Part shown: positions 24,873 to 31,856 of the stretch, piece by piece
How positions within the stretch are numbered: the stretch's first letter is position 1
Layout of the letters: each line of letters opens with the position of its first letter
Assembly: GCA_002411515.1 (NCBI GenBank)
Contig: DHTF01000103.1
Location: 6,934 to 41,532, forward strand
Length of the DNA: 34,599 nt
Source of the DNA: Proteiniphilum sp. UBA5267
Lineage (GTDB): Bacteria; Bacteroidota; Bacteroidia; Bacteroidales; Dysgonomonadaceae
Direction: 5' to 3'
The notes under the pieces: generated by a model
What the model was told of the DNA's origin: nothing
Seen by the model: the letters and a program-made list of their open reading frames with translations, nothing else
Database searches by the model: none
Position numbers and translations under genes: made by a program

Positions 24873-25322
24873 ATGGCACTATTAGAAACAATTACCGAAG
24901 AAATTAAAAAAGCCATGCTTGCCAAGAACAAAGTACGTCTGGAAGCATTGAGGGGTATCAAGAAAGAGTTGCTGGAAGCTAAAACAGCGAAGGGAGCGTC
25001 GGATGAACTTTCGGATGAAACAGCTATTGCCATCCTGCAAAAAATGGTAAAACAACGCAAAGACAGTGCTGATATCTACGCTGAACAGAACCGCCCAGAC
25101 CTAGCGGAGCCTGAACTTGAGCAGATGAAAGTCATTCAGGAGTACCTTCCCACTCAAATGACTCCCGAGGAACTGGAGAATGAGGTAAAACTCATCATCG
25201 CTGAAACCGGCGCTACTTCTATGAAGGAAATGGGCAAGGTGATGGGATTGGCGACGAAACGGCTGGCCGGAAAAACGGAAGGACGGGCCATCTCGGAAAT
25301 GGTAAAGAAGCTTCTTTCCTGA
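24873..25322 (+). CDS. yqeY: GatB/YqeY domain protein
   Basis: The 149-residue product is a stand-alone YqeY protein: an N-terminal helical half (ITEEIKKAMLAKNKVRLEALRGIKKE, cut here as helices 1 and 2) and a C-terminal half resembling the tail of GatB, with QEYLPTQMTPEELE and EMGKVMGLATKRLAGKTEGR. The tail domain of GatB contacts tRNA, so a tRNA-linked role is often suggested, but the function of stand-alone YqeY is not settled. It follows ftsZ in Bacteroidota clusters. It converges with the next gene: stop codons lie 9 bases apart with no terminator between. Confidence 0.9.
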   Translation: MALLETITEEIKKAMLAKNKVRLEALRGIKKELLEAKTAKGASDELSDETAIAILQKMVKQRKDSADIYAEQNRPDLAEPELEQMKVIQEYLPTQMTPEELENEVKLIIAETGATSMKEMGKVMGLATKRLAGKTEGRAISEMVKKLLS

Positions 25323-25331
25323 GAAAATGAG

Positions 25332-26039
25332 CTACAACTTCCTTACATAAGGTACGTAAACTTTCTTCATCCTTTTTTCGAGCGGATTGCGTTTGCGTAC
25401 TTTCTTCTCCAGCTTTTGGAGGTCGGCTAGCCTGTTTTTGCCTGCCTTAAAATCGTCGGTGAGCAACAACAATGAAATTGTTTCCTCATCCACCGTACGT
25501 AAGCTGAATACAACCGTGCTGTGCTCAATGATGTCGTTCTCGGTCAGTGTGGCCCGATGCTGCATTCCCGGGGAGTGCTCTAACGTGAGAGCATCGTAAC
25601 CCATGGCCGAGATCCTGATCTTCCCCATTTTCGGGTTGTGGGAGAACCAAGCCTCACCATCATCACCGGTAATCTTCGATGCAATCAATTTGTCGGAGTG
25701 TGTTCGTGCTTCGACCAGAATATTCTGCAGCGGATAGTTGTTTATACCCACCACCTTCACCAGACAACTATCGTTGTGTGAACTCTCCGTGGCTTGACCG
25801 AATGACTTTTCACCGGAAAAATCTGTTGTGTTCACCAACAGAAAATGATCCAGCTCCTCGTAAGTTCCTTCTCCCACCTGCGCAGTAGATAACCCTGCAA
25901 AGCCGGAGATACTGAAAAAAACTTTGCCGTTTGTAAAGGCAAGTGAGTCGGTTCCATTCTGATAAGTCGCCTCCTTTTGTTGTGCGGTGAGTCCGATCGT
26001 CAGGAGGAGCGTGCATGCGAGAAGCAGATATTTTGTCAT
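25332..26039 (-). CDS. Secreted protein of unknown function with a probable beta-sandwich domain
   Basis: The 235-residue product begins with a signal peptide (MTKYLLLACTLLLTIGLTAQ, likely cleaved after TAQ near residue 20). Residues 95-150 (CLVKVVGINNYPLQNILVEA, then GDDGEAWFSHNPKMGKIRIS and MGYDALTL) look like a carboxypeptidase-regulatory-like or similar beta sandwich of the kind used as an add-on in Bacteroidota secreted proteins. The C-terminus is strongly basic (KKVRKRNPLEKRMKKVYV). No catalytic motif is visible. It is the last gene of the leftward group after the GH3 gene, 70 bases downstream of it, with a -7 element of its own at 26078-26085. Its function is unknown; an envelope role is a guess. 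Confidence 0.72.
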   Translation of the reverse strand: MTKYLLLACTLLLTIGLTAQQKEATYQNGTDSLAFTNGKVFFSISGFAGLSTAQVGEGTYEELDHFLLVNTTDFSGEKSFGQATESSHNDSCLVKVVGINNYPLQNILVEARTHSDKLIASKITGDDGEAWFSHNPKMGKIRISAMGYDALTLEHSPGMQHRATLTENDIIEHSTVVFSLRTVDEETISLLLLTDDFKAGKNRLADLQKLEKKVRKRNPLEKRMKKVYVPYVRKL

Positions 26040-26077
26040 GAGCAGGACGTGTAAGCCGTTTAAGAAGTAATTTGAAG

Positions 26078-26085
26078 CAAATATA
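26078..26085 (-). promoter_or_regulatory. -7 promoter element for the secreted protein gene
   Basis: On the minus strand TATATTTG matches TAnnTTTG exactly, 38 bases before the ATG at 26039. No -33 TTTG lies at 18-21 bases. It suggests this gene can be transcribed separately from the GH3 gene. Confidence 0.45.
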
Positions 26086-26109
26086 GTATAATTTTCGACG
26101 TTATAGGGG

Positions 26110-28446
26110 TTATTTGATCACAAAAGTCCCTCTTAGTCGGATATCGTTTGATGCCGCTCCCATCATGGCTGTGAATTCTCCTGGTTCTGTTTCTTCTTCC
26201 ATCTGCAGGTTGAATAACGACAACTGATGAGGTTTCAAGATAAAGCTTATTTTGCGTGATTCTCCCTTTTTCAGGAAAACACGTTCAAAATCTTTCAGTT
26301 GAATGGGAGGCGTGGCCACAGAACTGATATTGTCCTGCACATAGAGCTGTACCACCTCTTCTCCATCGTAATTGCCGTTGTTTTTGATCACGCAGGATAT
26401 ATGCGTCACCTCTCCTACCTGCGAGATAGACAGATCGGTGTATTCAAAAAAGGTGTAACTTAAGCCGTAACCAAAAGCATATAAAGGGGTACTCTCTCCC
26501 TCGACATATTTATTTTGTCGTCCCAGTGAATAATACACTGGTAGTTGCCCTACGCTGCGTGGTACAGATACAGGCAGTCGACCTGCTGGATTGTAATTTC
26601 CGAAAATGATGTCAGCCACAGCGTGACCTCCTTCCTGCCCGGGGTACCAGGCACACAGCAGTGCATCTGCTTTTTCCGACGCAAGGTTCATATTCAGGGG
26701 CCTCCCCTGAATGTAGATTACGATAAGTGGTTTCCCTGTTTCGATAATTGCCTTTAGTAGCTTCTCCTGATCACCCAGTAGTTCCAGTGTTTTTCGATCG
26801 TATCCTTCACCCGACTCCATATCGGAAATCAATTCTTCCTTGTCGTCCGACACCACGGCCGCACCGGTTTCGATGTATTCTGTCCGGAAGTCCCTGGCAC
26901 TCGATCCTCCCAGTACCAGCACCGTGACTTCGGCGTTTTGCGCAGCTACTACTGCTTCCGCAATATTGCTTTGCGTGGTATCTCTGATGGCGCAGCCCTT
27001 CACATAACGCACGGTGGTGGAGGGGGAGACCGTTCTTTTTATCCCGTCGAGTATGGTGGCAATCTCAGTCCGTTCCTGTGGAGCTGTATAGTCACCAAGT
27101 TGATTGTATAGGTTATCGGCATTCGGCCCTATAACGGCAATGCTTTTTATTTCTTTCGATAGCGGAAGGAGGTTGTGCTCATTTTTGAGCAACACAGTTC
27201 CCTCTTTGGCTACTTCACGGGCGAGAGCCCTGTGATGGTTGCTCCTGACAAGGGCAGATACTTTTGAGGAATCAACGTAGGGACTTTCAAACAGACCCAT
27301 CTCAAACTTTAAACGCAATACACGAGCTACGGCGGTATCGAGATCGGCAGACGTGATCAGCCCTTCCTGAAGTGCCAACTCCAGATTTCTGTCATAGGCA
27401 TTTCCACCGAGATCGGTCTCCACACCTGCTTTGAGTGCGGCAACAGCTGCATGTTTGATGTCGGGGACAGTCCTGTGTGAGGTTGCAATCCCTTCCACAC
27501 TGCCCAAGTCGGAGAAAACAAACCCATCGAACTGCCACTTTCCTCGTAAAATATCGGTCAGCAGGTAGCGGTTCGCTGTACAGGGAATACCATCGATGGC
27601 ATTGTAAGCTGTCATGATTGTTTTTGCTCCGGCGTCGACAGCCATGCGGAAGGGTGAGAGGTGATTGGAGAATAACTCTCTCATGCCAATCATGGCTTGC
27701 TGTCCATTGTGCCCGCCTACGGGGATGCCATACGCCACAAAATGTTTCAATGTGGAATAGACATGTCGGCCATCCCCCATCTGGGATCCCTGCAGCCCTT
27801 TTACGAAAGAACTGCCCAGGATACCCGTGAGCACAGGGTCTTCGCCAAAGGTCTCCTCCATCCTCGACCATCGTGGGTCGCGTGCCACATCGATGATGGG
27901 GCCATATCCGATGTGGGCACCCTGCAGCCTCGTCTCCAGCGCAATGGCTTCGCCCATTCTGAAGATCAAATCTTTGTTGAAGGTGCTTGCCTGCGCCAGC
28001 GAAGTGGGAAATACCGTGGTTCCGATAGCCATATGACCGTGGGCGCATTCTTCGGCAAAGAAAATGGGAATTCCCAGTCTTGTTTTTTCCAGCGCATACT
28101 GTTGCAGGGCATTGAGTGCTTTTGCAGAGAGTTCGGGGTCTAAGCCCGTCTGAATTGTTTTTCTGGTCCACGGGTCGGCGCGCAAGGTGGCCCAGAATGT
28201 TCCGGGCTGCACATCCTGCATCAGTTTCACGAATGCATCAGAAACCACCACTTCCTTTCCTTGTTTTTCATACATTTCCCAACCTGTCGGGGAGCATAAC
28301 TGTCCTACTTTCTCTTGGGTCGTCATCCTTGAGAGCAGATCCTGCACACGTGCTTCAACGGAGGCCTGTGGATTTTTGTAGAGAGGCTGTGCCGAAAGAT
28401 GAGAAAAGATAACGATGGGAAAAAGGATATAAACTATTTTGTGCAT
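26110..28446 (-). CDS. Glycoside hydrolase family 3 beta-glycosidase, exported
   Basis: The 778-residue product is a retaining GH3 enzyme of the BglX-like type. A signal peptide (MHKIVYILFPIVIFSHLSAQ) precedes the barrel domain with EKVGQLCSPTGWE, FFAEECAHGHMAIG, DVARDPRWSRMEETFGEDP and TLKHFVAYG. The nucleophile aspartate is in FVFSDLGSVEG near residue 312. The second alpha/beta domain (SIAVIGPNADNLYNQLGDYT) and a C-terminal fibronectin-III-like domain (QLYVQDNISSVATPPIQLKDFERV) complete the usual 750-790 residues. The ATG at 28446 is chosen because it begins the signal peptide; the frame is open to 28473. It follows the GH29 gene by one base, so the two are translationally linked. Beta-glucosidase is most likely; beta-xylosidase or another exo-activity cannot be excluded. 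Confidence 0.92.
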   Translation of the reverse strand: MHKIVYILFPIVIFSHLSAQPLYKNPQASVEARVQDLLSRMTTQEKVGQLCSPTGWEMYEKQGKEVVVSDAFVKLMQDVQPGTFWATLRADPWTRKTIQTGLDPELSAKALNALQQYALEKTRLGIPIFFAEECAHGHMAIGTTVFPTSLAQASTFNKDLIFRMGEAIALETRLQGAHIGYGPIIDVARDPRWSRMEETFGEDPVLTGILGSSFVKGLQGSQMGDGRHVYSTLKHFVAYGIPVGGHNGQQAMIGMRELFSNHLSPFRMAVDAGAKTIMTAYNAIDGIPCTANRYLLTDILRGKWQFDGFVFSDLGSVEGIATSHRTVPDIKHAAVAALKAGVETDLGGNAYDRNLELALQEGLITSADLDTAVARVLRLKFEMGLFESPYVDSSKVSALVRSNHHRALAREVAKEGTVLLKNEHNLLPLSKEIKSIAVIGPNADNLYNQLGDYTAPQERTEIATILDGIKRTVSPSTTVRYVKGCAIRDTTQSNIAEAVVAAQNAEVTVLVLGGSSARDFRTEYIETGAAVVSDDKEELISDMESGEGYDRKTLELLGDQEKLLKAIIETGKPLIVIYIQGRPLNMNLASEKADALLCAWYPGQEGGHAVADIIFGNYNPAGRLPVSVPRSVGQLPVYYSLGRQNKYVEGESTPLYAFGYGLSYTFFEYTDLSISQVGEVTHISCVIKNNGNYDGEEVVQLYVQDNISSVATPPIQLKDFERVFLKKGESRKISFILKPHQLSLFNLQMEEETEPGEFTAMMGAASNDIRLRGTFVIK

Positions 28447-28447
28447 A

Positions 28448-29827
28448 TCAGTCCAGGTTAAAGGTGAGAACAAGGGATTCTTGTTTGATGTTTTTGGGCA
28501 GATATACCGTTGTCTTATTTCCCTGGGTACGCCATTTGAGTCGCTTGTTATTTTGCAGTAGCCGCATGGGTGAGCCTTTGGCAGGTCTATTCCCTTCCCA
28601 TTCTATGACTGCAGGGAGATACTCGTTCTCTGGCAGGGTGTAGAGCGCATAAAGGGTTTTCTGATCTTTACTCGCCGTGAACCACACGTTGTCGCTGTTG
28701 TAAAGGGCAGTAGAACGGGTGTTGTAAACACCCTCCCCGTTTACACGCAACCAGGCACCCACTTTTTCGAGACGCTCAACAACGGGTTGCTCAATGAGGC
28801 CCTCTGCCGTAGGTCCCACACCCAGAAGCAAACATCCCCCTTTGGCCGTGATCTCAATGAGTGTGTTAATAACCTGTTGTGCCGATTTATAGGGGGCATT
28901 GGGAACCCACCCCCAATCGTTGCTTAGCGGGATGCAGCTTTCCCATGGAAATGGGAGCTGTGCATCGGGAATCGATCGTTCGGGAGTTTGATAATTCTCG
29001 TATTTCCCTTTGATGGTTCTGTCCACGATAAGGATGCCTGGTTGATTCCGGCGCACACTGTTTGCAATACGCTCCATGTCGATATCCTGACGGGGTGGAG
29101 CTACCCAGCCTCCATCAAGCCAGAGAATATCGATATCTCCATATCGGGAGGTTATTTCATTGAGTTGGTTAAAGGTGAACTCCTTGAATTTCTCCCACCG
29201 CTGCGGGTGGCGTTCAATCTGATAATTTACATGTCGGTTGGGAGTTGCATAGTAGTCCCACCAATAGTACTGACTGTGCCAATCAGGTTTCGAGAAGTAA
29301 GCCCCGATCATGAAATCTTTCTTCCGGAACGATTCAAACACATAACGAGCCACATCGGCCTTGGGATGATCTTTGAAAGGGCCGTGAGCGATTGAGAAAT
29401 CACTCTCTTTGGTGTCGAACATATTAAACCCGTCGTGGTGTTTTGTGGTAAAAATGGCATATTTCATACCCGCCCTCTCCATCACATCTGCCCATTGGTC
29501 GGGATCGAAATCTACCGGGTTAAACTGATCTTTCAGAACCCAGTACCATTTTTTGTAATCGGTGTAGGCGATGGTACTATCGCGTGGTATCCAGTCCACA
29601 TCCTCGGAACAGATGGACCACGACTCCACAATGCCTGGCAGGGAGTACAATCCCCAGTGAAACAAGACACCGAATTTAAGATCCTGCCAGCGGTCGAGCT
29701 GTTGCAATACCTTTTCGTCTGTGGGCATCACATAACCGTCCGATTGCTGGTGTGTGAATCCCTGCTGTGCATGGAGTGTAAGGACGATAATAGAAGCAAT
29801 GAGCGTGAGGACAGTTTTGTGTTTCAT
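28448..29827 (-). CDS. Alpha-L-fucosidase, glycoside hydrolase family 29, exported
   Basis: The 459-residue product starts with a signal peptide (MKHKTVLTLIASIIVLTLHAQ). The GH29 barrel has FGVLFHWGLYSLPG, YAIFTTKHHDGFNMFDT and IDILWLDGGW, with the nucleophile aspartate near residue 237. The C-terminal part is a small beta domain. GH29 enzymes release terminal L-fucose by a retaining mechanism; the acid/base residue varies within the family and was not assigned. A periplasmic location fits the signal peptide. It is upstream of the GH3 gene with a one-base gap, so the two products probably act on the same fucosylated, beta-linked glycan. No SusC/SusD transporter, sulfatase or regulator is adjacent, so it is not a complete polysaccharide utilisation locus. 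Confidence 0.92.
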   Translation of the reverse strand: MKHKTVLTLIASIIVLTLHAQQGFTHQQSDGYVMPTDEKVLQQLDRWQDLKFGVLFHWGLYSLPGIVESWSICSEDVDWIPRDSTIAYTDYKKWYWVLKDQFNPVDFDPDQWADVMERAGMKYAIFTTKHHDGFNMFDTKESDFSIAHGPFKDHPKADVARYVFESFRKKDFMIGAYFSKPDWHSQYYWWDYYATPNRHVNYQIERHPQRWEKFKEFTFNQLNEITSRYGDIDILWLDGGWVAPPRQDIDMERIANSVRRNQPGILIVDRTIKGKYENYQTPERSIPDAQLPFPWESCIPLSNDWGWVPNAPYKSAQQVINTLIEITAKGGCLLLGVGPTAEGLIEQPVVERLEKVGAWLRVNGEGVYNTRSTALYNSDNVWFTASKDQKTLYALYTLPENEYLPAVIEWEGNRPAKGSPMRLLQNNKRLKWRTQGNKTTVYLPKNIKQESLVLTFNLD

Positions 29828-29865
29828 ATACCTCTTCCTTTATTTGATGGTTTAAAAATGTGCTG

Positions 29866-29893
29866 TAAAGATACCTTTTGTGTGGATAACAAA
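29866..29893 (-). promoter_or_regulatory. Possible promoter for the GH29-GH3 pair
   Basis: On the minus strand TTTG (29890-29893) lies 16 bases upstream of TATCTTTA (29866-29873), one base off the -7 consensus. The spacer is shorter than the usual 19-21. The -33 element overlaps the T run of the trxB terminator, so termination and initiation sit back to back. Confidence 0.4.
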
Positions 29894-29925
29894 AAAATCA
29901 GGGCCGCAAAAAAGCAGCCCTGATT
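29891..29925 (-). terminator. Intrinsic terminator of trxB
   Basis: On the minus strand a 9-bp stem, AATCAGGGC with GCCCTGATT (genomic 29896-29904 and 29917-29925), encloses a 12-base loop and continues into seven T residues (A run 29891-29897 on the plus strand). This is a textbook Rho-independent terminator 67 bases after the trxB stop codon. It separates trxB from the glycosidase genes. Confidence 0.9.
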
Positions 29926-29991
29926 ATAATATAAAAGGAATCAACGTTTTCGTAGGTCAGGTGGACCAAAAGGAGAATCTCGTCATGTTGT

Positions 29992-30933
29992 TTACAATCC
30001 TTTTTCTGTCAAATAACGTTCGGCATCCATCGCTGCCCGGCATCCAGTCCCAGCAGCAGTAACTGCCTGGCGATAGATGGGATCGGCCACGTCTCCACAG
30101 GCAAATACACCCTCTACATTGGTGCGGGTATAGGGACTGTCGGTTTTGATATAACCCACGTCGTCCAGATGAATGTAATCTTTGAATATGTCGGTGTTGG
30201 GCTTGTGGCCGATGGCCAGAAAGAAACCATCCACCGCAATATCGCGCTTCTCTTCATCCGGTTCACCCATTCTTTTTACCAGATGCACGCCTTCCACTCC
30301 TTTTTCTCCGAAAAGGCCTACGGCATTGTGTTCGAACAGAACTTCAATTTTGGGATTATTCATCACCCTCTCCTGCATGATCCGTGAGGCACGCAGATAA
30401 GGTTTGCGAACAATCATATACACTTTGTCGGCCAGTCCCGACAGGTAAGTGGCCTCTTCGCAGGCGGTGTCACCACCACCTACAACTGCAACTTTCTTCT
30501 TCCGATAGAAAAATCCGTCGCAGGTGGCACAGGCCGATACCCCTTGTCCGGCATACCTGGTTTCGTCCTCGAGACCCAGATATTTTGCCGTGGCACCGGT
30601 AGAGATGATCACTGTGTCGGCTTCAATCACCTTCTCATTGTCGATGGTTACCCTTAGGGGGCGTACTGAAAAGTCTACTGCGGTGGCTCTGCCTGAACGC
30701 ACGTCGGCACCAAAACGCTGAGCTTGTTTTTTTAGATCCTCCATCAACTCAGTTCCGGTGATTCCGTCGGGATAACCGGGGAAGTTTTCCACCTCTGTTG
30801 TCGTTGTCAGCTGCCCTCCCGGTTCCATTCCTTCATAAAGAACGGGGCTCAGATTAGCACGTGAGGCGTATATGGCGGCGGTATAGCCGGCCGGTCCTGA
30901 TCCAATAATCAGGCATCGTACTTTGTTGCTCAT
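29992..30933 (-). CDS. trxB: Thioredoxin reductase
   Basis: TrxB uses NADPH to reduce thioredoxin through FAD and a redox disulfide. The 313-residue product has the FAD loop IIGSGPAGYTAAIYA (residues 8-22), EGMEPGGQLTTTTEVENFPG, the active-site CATC in SACATCDGFF near residue 138, the NADPH loop VVGGGDTACEEA, and the C-terminal FAD motif GVFACGDVADPIYRQAVTAAGTG, which is cut here for length. There is no fused thioredoxin domain. The promoter at 31009-31039 and the terminator at 29891-29925 suggest it can be a single-gene unit, although it follows the LolA-like gene on the same strand. Confidence 0.96.
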   Translation of the reverse strand: MSNKVRCLIIGSGPAGYTAAIYASRANLSPVLYEGMEPGGQLTTTTEVENFPGYPDGITGTELMEDLKKQAQRFGADVRSGRATAVDFSVRPLRVTIDNEKVIEADTVIISTGATAKYLGLEDETRYAGQGVSACATCDGFFYRKKKVAVVGGGDTACEEATYLSGLADKVYMIVRKPYLRASRIMQERVMNNPKIEVLFEHNAVGLFGEKGVEGVHLVKRMGEPDEEKRDIAVDGFFLAIGHKPNTDIFKDYIHLDDVGYIKTDSPYTRTNVEGVFACGDVADPIYRQAVTAAGTGCRAAMDAERYLTEKGL

Positions 30934-31008
30934 ATCTATGTTTTGTAAGTTAATATTCTTCTCTCATGTGGCTGTGGAAGCGAAGGTTCCTTGGGCTAAT
31001 GAATGGTT

Positions 31009-31039
31009 CAAAGGTACGACTATTCTTCGAGATATGAAA
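31009..31039 (-). promoter_or_regulatory. Bacteroides-type promoter for trxB
   Basis: On the minus strand TTTC (31036-31039, three of four -33 bases) is followed by a 19-base spacer and TACCTTTG (31009-31016), an exact -7 match. The predicted leader to the trxB ATG at 30933 is about 70 bases. Confidence 0.55.
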
Positions 31040-31104
31040 TCGTTATCGGATTTATCTATTCGGCGTAAACGGAAAATATGGAGATCAGAGACCCTGTTTC
31101 AACG

Positions 31105-31749
31105 TTATCGGAGATCCACAATCTCCGCATCCGGATGTGCAGTTTTGTCGAAACGAAACAGGGCATCGTCGAACTGATAATTGGCATTGTAGCGGTTGAT
31201 GTTTATCTGGGTTTGCATGCCATTGACTGCGGTCAAAACCACCTGGACCACTGTGTAATTTTTTTTGTTGATGGAGGCGGTCACCCGTTTGAAGTCTTTA
31301 TTGCCCGTGGCAGGTTGCATCTCAATCTGATAAACCGGAATGTTGTTCACTGTTTTTGAAACGGGTGCTTTTAGGAGATAGCCATTTTTATACATTCCCA
31401 GCAATGCTAAGGGGCTTACAGCTGCAATTTCCTGTCCGACAGGTTCGCTGATATTTACCTCGTTGGCATCCTTCATAAATACCCATTGTGTTTCTCCGTC
31501 GAACCAGATGTGCATGGCCTCCATTTCCAGTTTGAAACGGTCTCCTTTGATGTATGCCTTACCCGTTTCAGTCGGGTAAGCGTTACCGTCGGCATCAATT
31601 GAAGTTGTCTCGAACAACAGCTCGATACCCTGCGATCTCTCGAAGCCGGCAAAAGCTTTGTCCATGATGGCGATCGCTTCCGCATTGCGCTGACTAAGGA
31701 GGGGAAGCGATAAAAAGAGGGCAGCAAAAAGGAATAAACCAGGTCTCAT
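31105..31749 (-). CDS. LolA-like outer-membrane lipoprotein carrier protein
   Basis: The 214-residue product starts with a signal peptide (MRPGLFLFAALFLSLPLLSQ) from the ATG at 31749; the frame is open to 31785, but the earlier residues precede the signal peptide. The mature part follows the LolA pattern: AIMDKAFAGFERSQGIELLF, then KAYIKGDRFKLEME, WFDGETQWVFMKDANEVNIS and QIEMQPATGNKDFKRVTASI. LolA carries lipoproteins from the inner to the outer membrane through the periplasm. It is between ftsK and trxB on one strand, an arrangement familiar from other Bacteroidales. Bacteroidota LolA-like proteins are diverse, so carrier function is inferred from the family. Confidence 0.82.
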   Translation of the reverse strand: MRPGLFLFAALFLSLPLLSQRNAEAIAIMDKAFAGFERSQGIELLFETTSIDADGNAYPTETGKAYIKGDRFKLEMEAMHIWFDGETQWVFMKDANEVNISEPVGQEIAAVSPLALLGMYKNGYLLKAPVSKTVNNIPVYQIEMQPATGNKDFKRVTASINKKNYTVVQVVLTAVNGMQTQININRYNANYQFDDALFRFDKTAHPDAEIVDLR

Positions 31750-31856
31750 TTTCTTTTGTTTTATTTTTTCAATTGATGACGACAAACTCCTGTGTTGTGA
31801 ATGGACAAAAAAACGGATGAAGGGTTTAACAGTGACCGACTGGAAGTAGAACCTGT

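Noticed and set aside
26110..29827. A complete polysaccharide utilisation locus
   Set aside because: No SusC, SusD, sigma/anti-sigma pair or hybrid two-component regulator is in the window.
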